19,290 bases of DNA from Nanoarchaeota archaeon SCGC AAA011-G17 (lineage in GTDB: Archaea; Nanobdellota; Nanobdellia; SCGC-AAA011-G17). The notes beneath the pieces were generated by a model. The model had not been told where the DNA came from, searched no databases, and saw nothing but the letters and a program-made list of their open reading frames with translations. Of this stretch, positions 1-7,499 are shown piece by piece. The stretch's first letter is position 1, and every line of letters begins with the position of its first letter. Both the position numbers and the translations under genes were made by a program. The stretch lies in contig AQRL01000014.1 of assembly GCA_000402515.1 (NCBI GenBank), positions 1-19,290 of the forward strand. Direction: 5' to 3'.

Positions 1-3000
1 ATTTATGTTTACCAACCGATTACTTTAACACCTAATCCTGTAATTAGTATTTCAGATGCTTCTAATATTGAGATTGAGGATGTTACATTTTATTGTGCTG
101 GTCTTGAAAGTTATCATACTTCTCTCTCAGAAATAATTAATATTAACAGCAATGAAAAGATTTTGAAGATAAGAATAAGCAGATTTACAGAAGAGGAATT
201 AAAATCACAGAATATTCTTACTACTAAAGATAATAAACCCAGAACTGTAAAAGAATTAGAGGTTGGATGCAGAACTTACATAAGACAGCATAAACTTGCT
301 CAAACAACAATGCCTCTTAGAGAGATGGATGAATTCAAATTTATAATCCCAATTGAGACATTAGCAATACAGTCTCCTGATAGCGCATTGAAACTTAGTA
401 TTAGTGTTTCACAGGCTATTATTGATTCTATTGACAAGATATATCCTGCTGTTGCTAATGCAAGGAAAATTGCTGGAACTTTATGCTTCAGCTCTGTTGC
501 TCTTGTTTTGACTACCAAGTTTTTTGGAATTTGGATTGATGCTATAAAGGATTTTGGGGATTGGTGGTGGTATGGAATTCAGAAACTTGGTGGAGGGAAA
601 ACAGAGATTATGAAGAATAAACAAAATGAAGTTGTTTATAGAACTGATAATGCGGGTAACTTTATTTTAGATAGTAATGGAAATAAAATTCCAACAACTG
701 TTCCAAATGTTGGTGGTGGATGGATTGGCGGGAAGGCTTTCTGCAGATATTATGCATGCCCTATTGATTGGTGTCCTTTGCTAAATGATAAACCCCTTTC
801 TGAAAATATTGGTGTCAAGGATAAAAGTGGATTAAGAACAATTACTCTTGCTCAGAAAATGAAAGAAGAGGGAAAGACAATTCAGGATAGCATTGTTCTA
901 AGCATGGCTTGCCAGTGTATCTCGGGTATTGAATTAAATTTAATGAGGATAAGGATTATTATGGAACAGTGGAATAAATGCTTGAATCTTGCTTTACAAA
1001 ATAAAGAGTATGTTGCACAGTGTGAGATATATCTTAGTGATTATTTGTGTAAATATGTTGTTGGTGAGTTTGGAAGTGGCACGGGAAGAGGACTTATTGG
1101 GCATTATATGAGTGCTTTCTTCAAGAAGTTGGGATTATTCGGAAAGGGTGAACCAAAAGTACAGGCTACAGATGACCTAATTGTTGATATAAAAGAGTTA
1201 AATGAATATGTTCCTGTAGATGGTTCTGTATATAAAAAATATACTATAAAAACTAAAAGTGGAAAAGAATATGAGGCTATCCCTAACGGGAAGGGGGGGT
1301 ATACAAGTATTGCAAGTATGGATGATTTACCTACTGCGGTTGGTAGTGATAAAACATTTTTAGATGATTTAAATACTGCTGGCACTGGTTATGCTCAGGG
1401 AAAGATTGGATATCAGAGCGTTGGAACAACTATCTGTGAGGCTGCATTTTATCAGAGACTGCCTTATGGTAATGTTTATGACAGATTTGGATTAAACAAG
1501 GGAATAAGATGGGAGACAAGTGTTATTGGAGAGTTTACATCAGAGGTTGCTTATCAGGTTCCTGTTGAAAATACAACAATCTATAATTATAAGATTTATT
1601 ACAATTTAATTGCCGGAAGCGAGAATTTCAGATACAGAGTTTATTTAGAAAGTGCAGCTGGCCAGAGAAGGTATGACTTGCCTGGAGCTAGCGGAGTTTT
1701 AAGAAGTGTTGGTGATTATAAGACAGATTATTTAGAGATAACTGATGTTGCTGATTATGAGAATATCTGCTTTGATTTAGAGAATGAGGTGCCAAGAGTT
1801 AAATGCTTTCCAGAGGGAAAATTCAGCCAGGGAAATCCATTGGATGTAAGTGTAAATCCTTGGGAGCAACAAGATACAACAACTGTAGACAGTGATGGAG
1901 ACAGATTACCCGATGTTTGGGAAAAGCAATATGGATATAAAGAAAATAATAAGGATAGTGATAGTGATGGAATTACAGATGACAAAGAAGACCCTGATAA
2001 TGATGGGTTTACTAATTACAGGGAATACCAGACAAATGGTGATCCTTTAGTTCCTGGAAAGAATTTAGACGGGCAGTATGTTGTTACTGACTGCAAAGTT
2101 ACTTCTAAATTAGATGGAGAGGTTGTTAGCGGGAAAATTATTAATGCTAAATATACTGATCCTGTAACAAAAGCAGAGAAGAATTATAAAGAATTTAATA
2201 GCGGGGAATCTGTTGTTGTAAATGTTGATACTATTGCTCTAATTTCAAAGAGTGTGATAAAGTCCCCTAATGATGTAAAAATTATCGGTGAGATAACCGG
2301 ACCTAATTCATATTATCTGCATGTTTCTGAGGATTATGAGAGTGTTAAAGCAGCAGGAGGAAAATTATTATTATGGCAGATACCTGATGATGCATTTACA
2401 GGGGTTTATACATTAAATATCCAACTTGCTACTCAAAAAGCTTTGTTTGGTTTTGATCCATGTATTGTTGAGAATAAAGGAACTATTTCCGGGTTTGAAG
2501 TTCCTATAGTTATTTATAATTCTGGCTTGAACCTTTGCAGTGACAGCGACAGCGAGAATTCAAATGAGAAAGGGGTTTGTATTAGTCCAAACGGCGATGT
2601 TAAGGTTGATAGCTGTAATGAAAATATGCTGACTGAATATATGTGTGCTAGAGAGGGAGATAATGCTGGAAAATGTACTGGACAAGAATACCCTTGTGAA
2701 ACTGGATGTGTGGATGGAAAATGTCAAGTAAAAGCTATTTATGCAGAAGAAAAATATAAGGAGGTGATGGCAGAAAAAGAGAAAGCAGCTGTTAGTGGAA
2801 TTTTAGTTGCTATTGATGCTGGGCACGGGAGCGGAGGCCCTGTTGGAGAAAAAGTAGATGGTGTTTTTAAGGGAAGTACTGCTGGAACAAATGGGAAAGA
2901 TTCAGAGAGTAACTTTTATTGGGAATATGAGATTAACCAGCAGATTGCTGAAAAATTAATAAGGAAATTGAATGATGCTGGAATTACAGCATTCAGAACA

Positions 3001-3465
3001 AGAGATGGTGAAGCAAATGTCAATTTTGATGTAAGAATAAATAATATTATGCATAAAAACACAAAACCTGCTGATTTAGTCGTTAGTATACATGCTGATG
3101 CAGGAACTAGAGAAGGAGTAGCTGTTATTTATTATTCTGGTACCAATAAAAAACAATTTTATGGAGATTATGGAAAGAAATTTGCTGAAGACTTTACTGC
3201 TCTATTAAAAAATAAATATACTACTGTTGGAGTAAATATTGAACATGCTGGAGAGACTGACAGTTATACTGATGTAAATAATCCATCAATTTTAACAGGG
3301 AACTCTGAACTTAATTATCCTCCTGCTATTATTATTGAAACTGGATTTATGCAGAATCCTAAAGAGGTAGACAGATTAGTCAATGAACAGGATGTGTTAG
3401 TCAAGGCAATTGCAGATTCTCTTATAGAGTATATCAATTCAAAACAAAATATAGCATTAAAATGA
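1..3465 (+). CDS. Large surface-type protein with C-terminal N-acetylmuramoyl-L-alanine amidase (5' partial)
   Basis: The frame is open from base 1 with no stop, so the gene starts upstream and 1154 codons are visible. Counting from base 1, codons about 156-179 form one hydrophobic segment, followed by a Trp-rich stretch and Cys-rich segments. Codons about 630-688 hold acidic DxDxDG-like repeats of the thrombospondin type 3 kind, which usually bind calcium. A Cys cluster lies near codons 870-915. Codons about 934-1148 form an Amidase_3 domain: His in DAGHG (codon 942), Glu 975 and His 1031 in SIHAD fit the zinc ligands, and Glu 1113 in ETGFM fits the catalytic Glu. The family cleaves the MurNAc-L-Ala bond of peptidoglycan. 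Archaea lack murein, so the target may be foreign bacterial wall or another cell-surface amide; that is inference. A TTG at 163 is not a credible start. The stop overlaps the next start by 4 nt, suggesting co-transcription. Confidence 0.85.
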   Translation: MYVYQPITLTPNPVISISDASNIEIEDVTFYCAGLESYHTSLSEIININSNEKILKIRISRFTEEELKSQNILTTKDNKPRTVKELEVGCRTYIRQHKLAQTTMPLREMDEFKFIIPIETLAIQSPDSALKLSISVSQAIIDSIDKIYPAVANARKIAGTLCFSSVALVLTTKFFGIWIDAIKDFGDWWWYGIQKLGGGKTEIMKNKQNEVVYRTDNAGNFILDSNGNKIPTTVPNVGGGWIGGKAFCRYYACPIDWCPLLNDKPLSENIGVKDKSGLRTITLAQKMKEEGKTIQDSIVLSMACQCISGIELNLMRIRIIMEQWNKCLNLALQNKEYVAQCEIYLSDYLCKYVVGEFGSGTGRGLIGHYMSAFFKKLGLFGKGEPKVQATDDLIVDIKELNEYVPVDGSVYKKYTIKTKSGKEYEAIPNGKGGYTSIASMDDLPTAVGSDKTFLDDLNTAGTGYAQGKIGYQSVGTTICEAAFYQRLPYGNVYDRFGLNKGIRWETSVIGEFTSEVAYQVPVENTTIYNYKIYYNLIAGSENFRYRVYLESAAGQRRYDLPGASGVLRSVGDYKTDYLEITDVADYENICFDLENEVPRVKCFPEGKFSQGNPLDVSVNPWEQQDTTTVDSDGDRLPDVWEKQYGYKENNKDSDSDGITDDKEDPDNDGFTNYREYQTNGDPLVPGKNLDGQYVVTDCKVTSKLDGEVVSGKIINAKYTDPVTKAEKNYKEFNSGESVVVNVDTIALISKSVIKSPNDVKIIGEITGPNSYYLHVSEDYESVKAAGGKLLLWQIPDDAFTGVYTLNIQLATQKALFGFDPCIVENKGTISGFEVPIVIYNSGLNLCSDSDSENSNEKGVCISPNGDVKVDSCNENMLTEYMCAREGDNAGKCTGQEYPCETGCVDGKCQVKAIYAEEKYKEVMAEKEKAAVSGILVAIDAGHGSGGPVGEKVDGVFKGSTAGTNGKDSESNFYWEYEINQQIAEKLIRKLNDAGITAFRTRDGEANVNFDVRINNIMHKNTKPADLVVSIHADAGTREGVAVIYYSGTNKKQFYGDYGKKFAEDFTALLKNKYTTVGVNIEHAGETDSYTDVNNPSILTGNSELNYPPAIIIETGFMQNPKEVDRLVNEQDVLVKAIADSLIEYINSKQNIALK

Positions 3466-4256
3466 AAATAATCTATAAAAATTTTATAAAGGCATGGAAG
3501 ATTCTGTTTAACTGGAAGTATTTGGGATTAGGGATATTAGCTGAATTTTTATTTTTTATTGCTGTAATAACAAGCTGGCTTTTTGTTTCAAACAGGTTAA
3601 TCCAGAATTATGATATATTACAGGAAATGGCTGGGAGCATTAATCCTGATAGCATTATAGGGGAGGAATCACTACAGACATTAGCAGGGCAATTAAATGT
3701 TATTCAGTTTGCTTTAAAGGATATTTATTTAACATTGTTTCTTCTTGTCTTATTAGTATTTATTTCCTTTGCTGTTTTCAAGGGGTTCAGCTGGCTTGCT
3801 GTAAAAAGCATTACTAATAAGGAAAAATTAAAACTCAAACTAAATTACTTCTTGAAATTCAGCGGGCTGACATTATTTTGGACGTTAATCTTGATTTTAT
3901 TATTTATTGTAATTATTTTTAATATCAGCAGTGATGCAGCTGAAAAGAGGGGAATGGAAATATTTTCAATTATTTATCTATTTATTATGTTTTATTTTGC
4001 TGTAATTTCTTATGCCTATTTTGTTAAAGATGAAAGATTATGGAAGAGTTTGAAGAATGCCTTTTTGAATGGAATAAAGAGAATTTATATTTTTGTCCCT
4101 GTTTTTTTGGTAATTCTAATTGTATTTTTTTTGGTTTCAGAGCTATTAACAATATTTGCCAGAATTCCTTATATTTCTTTTATCTTTATAATAATATTCT
4201 TTGTTCTTTGTGTTTGGGCTAGAGTTTATTTATTATTAGCTGTTAAAGAATTGTAA
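3462..4256 (+). CDS. Six-helix integral membrane protein, unknown function
   Basis: This encodes 264 aa and starts at an ATG overlapping the amidase stop (ATGA), so it is probably translationally coupled. Six hydrophobic segments are visible, near residues 20-43, 87-112, 132-155, 165-186, 207-230 and 234-259, with a soluble loop between the first two and basic residues in several loops. The protein is rich in Ile, Leu and Phe. I recognise no family motif or catalytic residue. Coupling to a surface amidase gene suggests a role at the envelope, but this is context only. An overlapping frame inside it at 4040-4222 is a shadow. Downstream it ends one base before the 3' end of the opposite-strand tRNA-Leu. 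Confidence 0.8.
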   Translation: MKIIYKNFIKAWKILFNWKYLGLGILAEFLFFIAVITSWLFVSNRLIQNYDILQEMAGSINPDSIIGEESLQTLAGQLNVIQFALKDIYLTLFLLVLLVFISFAVFKGFSWLAVKSITNKEKLKLKLNYFLKFSGLTLFWTLILILLFIVIIFNISSDAAEKRGMEIFSIIYLFIMFYFAVISYAYFVKDERLWKSLKNAFLNGIKRIYIFVPVFLVILIVFFLVSELLTIFARIPYISFIFIIIFFVLCVWARVYLLLAVKEL

Positions 4257-4303
4257 GTGCGGGAGGCAGGGTTCGAACCTGCGTAGGCACTAAGCCACTA
4301 GGT

Positions 4304-4317
4304 ATCTTAGTCAAACT
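4304..4317 (-). other. Canonical tRNA-Leu intron at 37/38 (14 nt)
   Basis: The central helix pairs anticodon-loop CTTA (positions 32-35) with intron TAAG. The bulges are GG|A and AT|A, giving cuts at the canonical 37/38 site. The inner helix is GT/AC with a 3-nt loop, so this is a near-minimal intron. Its outer helix is the anticodon stem, which is complete only once the 30/31 intron has been removed. Confidence 0.85.
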
Positions 4318-4324
4318 CCTAAGC

Positions 4325-4340
4325 TTGGCCTCTTTGTGAT
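4325..4340 (-). other. Non-canonical tRNA-Leu intron at 30/31 (16 nt)
   Basis: Exon-side GGCT pairs with intron-side GGCC (one U-G) as the 4-bp central helix. The 5' bulge is AG|A and the 3' bulge is AA|G, so both cuts fall between bulge nucleotides 2 and 3. The inner helix is only TC/GA around a 5-nt loop, and the outer helix is close to absent (one G-C), making this a relaxed BHB. Removal brings G31 next to G30 and completes the anticodon stem. Confidence 0.8.
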
Positions 4341-4417
4341 CTAGCCCGTTTGACCGCTCCGGCACCCCCGCATATAGAAATCTAATTATTAGTTGATTTT
4401 TAAGTGTTTTGATAGAG

Positions 4418-4582
4418 TTATTTTTTCTGCCAGGAGTATTTTCTTAATTTAGATGACCCACCAAAGCCACATGAGCTGCAGAATTTTTTTCTTTTATGAT
4501 AGGTTTTTTTACCGCACCTTCTACACCTGATATGTGTAGTCTTACTAGATTTCTTACCCATTGAGGGTGTTCCTTTTACCAT
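4418..4582 (-). CDS. rpl37e: 50S ribosomal protein L37e
   Basis: A 54-aa frame on the minus strand starts [11 protein letters not shown] and carries a four-Cys zinc ribbon: C20-x2-C23 (CRRC) and C35-x2-C38 (CSSC). It is basic throughout. The start, the TPSxGK segment and the [10 protein letters not shown] segment are characteristic of archaeal and eukaryotic L37e, a small zinc-binding protein of the large subunit. Its ATG lies one base after the LSm stop, the usual archaeal LSm-L37e operon order. The length is normal for the family. The tRNA-Leu follows 46 nt downstream on the same strand. Confidence 0.93.
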   Translation of the reverse strand: MVKGTPSMGKKSSKTTHIRCRRCGKKTYHKRKKFCSSCGFGGSSKLRKYSWQKK

Positions 4583-4583
4583 C

Positions 4584-4808
4584 TTAAGCTATAGATATAA
4601 GAACTATTGTATCTCCTCTAATAAAAACAGTGCTAAGTTTTCTTTTCAGTTCGCCTTCTGCATGTTCTTCTGCGTCTTCTAATACTGTATTTATATGGAT
4701 GTCAAATGCTTTTAACGTTCCAATTATTTGTCTGTTGTTTTTTAAGTCTATTATTACTTTCTTGTCTCGTGCATTATTTAATGCATCTAAAGGTCTTGAA
4801 GATTCCAT
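4584..4808 (-). CDS. lsm: Archaeal LSm (Sm-like) RNA-binding protein
   Basis: This 74-aa protein is a single Sm fold. Sm motif 1 is around residues 17-48 ([19 protein letters not shown], then a loop ending in an asparagine, HINTVLEDA). Sm motif 2 is near residues 62-72 with the signature IRGDTIVLI. The family forms ring-shaped hexamers or heptamers that bind U-rich RNA and act in archaeal RNA metabolism. It is the first gene of a minus-strand unit with L37e one base downstream. A TATA-like box (minus strand, 4855-4862) and a GAGGGG ribosome-binding site (4820-4825) precede the ATG. The plus-strand frame across it is a shadow. Confidence 0.93.
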   Translation of the reverse strand: MESSRPLDALNNARDKKVIIDLKNNRQIIGTLKAFDIHINTVLEDAEEHAEGELKRKLSTVFIRGDTIVLISIA

Positions 4809-4851
4809 CGTCGATATAACCCCTCTAAGTTTTAATTTATTTAATTTACTA

Positions 4852-4909
4852 TTGTATATAAATGTTTTGTTTTATATTGGATTCAGATAAATAGCAAAGT
4901 TTTTAAAGG
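4852..4909. promoter_or_regulatory. Divergent promoters for LSm-L37e (minus) and S8e (plus)
   Basis: Two TATA-like boxes sit between the divergent genes: TTTATATA on the minus strand (4855-4862) facing LSm, and GTTTTTAAAG on the plus strand near 4899-4908 with purine-rich GCAAA before it. The plus box is about 25 nt from the S8e ATG, so the S8e message is probably leaderless or nearly so. The LSm message would have a short leader with a GAGGGG site. Confidence 0.55.
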
Positions 4910-4929
4910 TGTTTAATGGAAAATTTATC

Positions 4930-5307
4930 ATGGCAATTGTGCAGAGAAGAAGCAAAAGAAAGGTAAGCGGCGGCTTGTACCAAGGATCTAGAAAGAAAAG
5001 AAAGTATGAATTAGGGAGAGAGCCAGCGTATACTAAGGTTGGAGAAAAAAGTATAAGCAGTATAAAAAAGAAGGGCGGAAAAATTAAAACATTTTTATTA
5101 AGCTGCAATAGTGTTAATCTTGTTGATAAGAGCGGGAAGCATTCTAAAGCCCAGATTAAAACCATAGTAGAGAATTCTTCAAACAGAAACTTTGTCAGAA
5201 GAAATATTTTAACAAAGGGTGCTATTGTGGATACTGACAAGGGGAAGGCAAAAATCACTTCAAGGCCGGGTCAGGGAAACACCTTAGACGGCGTATTAGT
5301 TGATTAA
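4930..5307 (+). CDS. rps8e: 30S ribosomal protein S8e
   Basis: From ATG 4930 this encodes 125 aa, beginning MAIVQRRSKRKVSGG and ending in an RPGQGNTLDGVLV segment, both characteristic of archaeal S8e. The mid-protein NFVRRNILTKGAIV stretch also fits. The length matches the archaeal family. An in-frame ATG at 4909 would add seven residues not seen in S8e and would lie within the TATA region, so 4930 is preferred. The long minus-strand frame over it is a shadow. The product is a small-subunit rRNA-binding protein. Confidence 0.94.
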   Translation: MAIVQRRSKRKVSGGLYQGSRKKRKYELGREPAYTKVGEKSISSIKKKGGKIKTFLLSCNSVNLVDKSGKHSKAQIKTIVENSSNRNFVRRNILTKGAIVDTDKGKAKITSRPGQGNTLDGVLVD

Positions 5308-5310
5308 AAT

Positions 5311-6021
5311 TTAATTTCTAATAATTAAAGGATTGAAGTTTGTATTATAATCATAGTAGTCTTCATCCTCGACTTTCTTTAACTTTGCGACAACTTTGTA
5401 AGTCACTGGGGTCATTATAATTTCAACTATCACTTTCAAAAACCAACCAGATAAAATTGAAGTTACAAGCAAAGCCGTAGGAATTACTGCATAAAGAGCA
5501 ATCGTATAAAATAGGACCGTATTTGCTCCTTCTCCTATAATTGTAGAACCAATCGTTCTTGTCCATAAATGTTTACCCTTTGTCCAGACTTTCATCTTGG
5601 CTAGAGTATAATCATTCAATATGCCACCAACCCAAACAGCTATCCATCCACCAACAAGAATTCTTGGAATTTGACCCAATACCCTTACATAAGCATCATT
5701 TGCATCAAAACTTATTGCTGGAGGGAGGAAAACAACAACTGAATAAATTAATCCAGCTATTACAGAACTAAAGAAAACCATCCAAACTACACTCCTTGCC
5801 TTCGCATAACCATATACTTCTGTTAGAACATCTGCAAATATATATGTAAAAGGAAAATAAAGAACAGTTGCAGAAACAGTAAATATCCCTAATTGAACAA
5901 TTTTCCCAGCAGTAACATCTGAAACAAGTTGAAATGTAATATACAGAGCGGTTATTAAACCAAGATATTTGTATTGTTTAAATGAGTGAGAAATTTCTTT
6001 TTTAGAATCACTTTTTTCCAT
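5311..6021 (-). CDS. yhhQ: Queuosine/archaeosine precursor transporter, YhhQ/QPTR (DUF165, VUT) family
   Basis: The 236-aa protein has about six membrane segments. It carries the family signature DVLTEVYGYAKAR near residues 64-76, the GGWIAVWVGGILNDYTLAKMK segment near 121-141 and WTRTIGSTIIGEGANT near 152-167. Known family members import 7-deazaguanine precursors (preQ0/preQ1). In archaea these feed archaeosine at tRNA position 15, which is the inferred role here. The C-terminal 25 residues (Asp/Tyr/Asn-rich) are a soluble tail. It converges on S8e with a 3-nt gap and is divergent from TFB. A TATA-like TTTAAAC lies upstream on the minus strand. Confidence 0.88.
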   Translation of the reverse strand: MEKSDSKKEISHSFKQYKYLGLITALYITFQLVSDVTAGKIVQLGIFTVSATVLYFPFTYIFADVLTEVYGYAKARSVVWMVFFSSVIAGLIYSVVVFLPPAISFDANDAYVRVLGQIPRILVGGWIAVWVGGILNDYTLAKMKVWTKGKHLWTRTIGSTIIGEGANTVLFYTIALYAVIPTALLVTSILSGWFLKVIVEIIMTPVTYKVVAKLKKVEDEDYYDYNTNFNPLIIRN

Positions 6022-6138
6022 AAAATAATAAATAAGTGTATGTTTAAATAATTATCTTTCAGTCTCTTTATTACAAATCTGAATTTTTTAGCTAGAAGAA
6101 GACTTATAAAACTGCTAACACAACAGTTGAGTAGGAAC

Positions 6139-6194
6139 GAAAGATTTATATATTAGATTTTTTAGGGTTTTATATATATTGTTGTACTGGGGGG
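6139..6194 (+). promoter_or_regulatory. TFB promoter and ribosome-binding site
   Basis: A BRE-like CGAAAG followed by TTTATATAT (6145-6153) forms a strong archaeal promoter, and a second TATA-like run lies at 6170-6179. GGGGGG at 6189-6194 is a Shine-Dalgarno-like site 6 nt before the ATG, so a leadered transcript from the first box is more likely. Further upstream an inverted repeat AACTG/CAGTT sits near 6106-6129. Confidence 0.55.
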
Positions 6195-6200
6195 AACTAA

Positions 6201-7121
6201 ATGCCACATTATGTAAAAAAATGTCCTGAATGTGGGGGCATTAATCTAATTTTGAATAAGGATAAGGGAGAGATTATTTGCAAGGATTGTGGTCTAGTTA
6301 TTGAAGAGAAAATTGTTGATTTTGGTCAAGAGTGGAGCGAATTTGACCATGAGCAGGGAGAAAAGAGGAGAAGGGCTGGAGCCCCTATGACGTACACCAA
6401 GTTTGATAGAGGACTTGGCACTGATATTGGAAAGGAATCTGATATTTATCAATTATCCGGGAAGGACAGAAATAAATTCTTTAGATTAAGAAAATGGCAG
6501 CACAGAATAAGCACTGCTATTGAGAGAAACTTAAAATTGGCTTTGGCCGAATTAAAAAGAGTTGCCAGCTATTTAAAATTACCAAAGAGCGTTGAAGAAG
6601 AAAGCGCAAGAATCTATACAATGGCTGTCCAAAGAGGGCTTGTTAGAGGAAGAAGCATGGAGTCTGTTGTTGCGGGTGCTCTTTATGCTGCATGCAGAAG
6701 ACATGAGGTGCCAAGAACACTGGATGAACTATCTGAAGCTTCTGGAATAGACAAAAAGGAGATAGGAAGAACTTACAGATTTGTAACAAGAGAATTGGGG
6801 ATAAGAATATTGCCAAGCAACCCTGTTGATTATATTTCAAGATTTTCAGCTTCTCTGAAATTAACTGCATCTACACAGACTAAGGCTGTAGAGATTTTGG
6901 AGAAGGCACAGAATTCTGAATTAACTTCTGGTAGAGGACCTACTGGAATAGCTGCTGCTTCATTATATGTAGCTGCTTTGATGAACAATGAGAAGAGAAC
7001 ACAGAGAGAGGTTGCTGATGTTGCAGGGGTTACTGAAGTAACTATAAGAAACAGATACAAAGAACTGATCAAGAAATTGAAATTAAACGACAAAGTGAAG
7101 AAGAAAGGCAGAGGAAAATAA
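6201..7121 (+). CDS. tfb: Transcription initiation factor TFB (TFIIB homologue)
   Basis: This is a full-length 306-aa TFB. The N-terminal zinc ribbon has C8-x2-C11 and C27-x2-C30. It is followed by the conserved B-reader/linker region (EWSEFDHEQGEKRRRAGAP, then MTYTKFDRGLGTDIG). Two cyclin repeats follow, at about 105-195 (with GRSMESVVAGALYAACRRHEVPRTLDEL) and about 200-295 (with GRGPTGIAAASLYVAAL and a TQREVADVAGVTEVTIRNRYKEL HTH). It bridges TBP bound at the TATA box and RNA polymerase and reads the BRE. The stop is directly followed by the ATG of the next gene. The only TFB in the window, it appears complete. Confidence 0.97.
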   Translation: MPHYVKKCPECGGINLILNKDKGEIICKDCGLVIEEKIVDFGQEWSEFDHEQGEKRRRAGAPMTYTKFDRGLGTDIGKESDIYQLSGKDRNKFFRLRKWQHRISTAIERNLKLALAELKRVASYLKLPKSVEEESARIYTMAVQRGLVRGRSMESVVAGALYAACRRHEVPRTLDELSEASGIDKKEIGRTYRFVTRELGIRILPSNPVDYISRFSASLKLTASTQTKAVEILEKAQNSELTSGRGPTGIAAASLYVAALMNNEKRTQREVADVAGVTEVTIRNRYKELIKKLKLNDKVKKKGRGK

Positions 7122-7499
7122 ATGGCAGGATTACCAGAGAAATCAAGAACCTCTATTGTAGATTCTAGAAAATATGCAGAGATTTATCGTGCTGATGGAA
7201 TTATAACTGACTGGAGTTATTGTGGATATCAGGTTAAATTTATTAATGAAGATGGAGAAGAATCTTTTGAAAGAGTTGTTTTTTCCCTTTCAGATATTGG
7301 AAATTATCTTTTGGTTATGGAGTTAAAAATAGCAGAGGAAGAATTTATAGTAAATAAGATAAAGGCCGCTTTTCCTTATGATAATAAACTTTCTTTTAAA
7401 AAAGCAAGGAAGCAGTCGGATGCTTTAGCCTATATAATTGCAAAATCGAAAGCAGAAGTTTTCGCAGGTCCTAATAATATTTCTGATTTTGTTTTTTAG
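7122..7499 (+). CDS. Hypothetical protein, 125 aa, downstream of TFB
   Basis: The ATG directly follows the TFB stop codon with no gap, so the two are almost certainly co-transcribed. The protein has a predicted beta-rich part at about residues 22-62 (IITDWSYCGYQVKFI, then FERVVFSLSDI) and a more helical C-terminal half with basic KKARKQSD near 88-95. There is no signal peptide, membrane segment, metal motif or recognised family. The last 4 nt overlap the 3' end of the opposite-strand RNase Z gene. A function tied to transcription is possible from context but unsupported by motifs. Confidence 0.7.
   Translation: MAGLPEKSRTSIVDSRKYAEIYRADGIITDWSYCGYQVKFINEDGEESFERVVFSLSDIGNYLLVMELKIAEEEFIVNKIKAAFPYDNKLSFKKARKQSDALAYIIAKSKAEVFAGPNNISDFVF

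Larger units (their letters stand above)
4258..4371 (-). tRNA. tRNA-Leu (anticodon UAG) with two BHB introns
   Basis: On the minus strand, acceptor GCGGGGG pairs with CTCCCGC and is followed by discriminator A. The T arm GCAGG/CCTGC has a normal TTCGAAC loop, the D stem is CCG/CGG, and a long variable arm marks a class II tRNA. The unspliced 114 nt has no proper anticodon arm. Removing 4325-4340 (16 nt) and 4304-4317 (14 nt) gives an 84-nt tRNA with stem CTAGG/CCTAG and loop CTTAGGA, the standard Leu UAG loop. Exons are 4341-4371, 4318-4324 and 4258-4303. No CCA is encoded. It lies downstream of LSm-L37e on the same strand and may be read from that operon. Confidence 0.9.

Noticed and set aside
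163-165. TTG 163 as the start of the large protein
   Set aside because: The frame is open back to base 1 with similar coding character, so the gene begins outside the window.
4258-4371. A single-intron reading of tRNA-Leu, or anticodons CAC or CAA
   Set aside because: These give no T33 or a broken anticodon stem. The two-intron reading yields a perfect 5-bp stem, loop CTTAGGA and two BHB motifs.
4872-5258. Long minus-strand frame opposite S8e
   Set aside because: It is a shadow of the S8e coding sequence: its hydrophobic composition arises from antisense reading of a Lys/Arg-rich gene.
6106-6129. Inverted repeat AACTG/CAGTT upstream of tfb as a terminator or operator
   Set aside because: The arms are short (5 bp), with no T-run and no second copy, so it may be chance.
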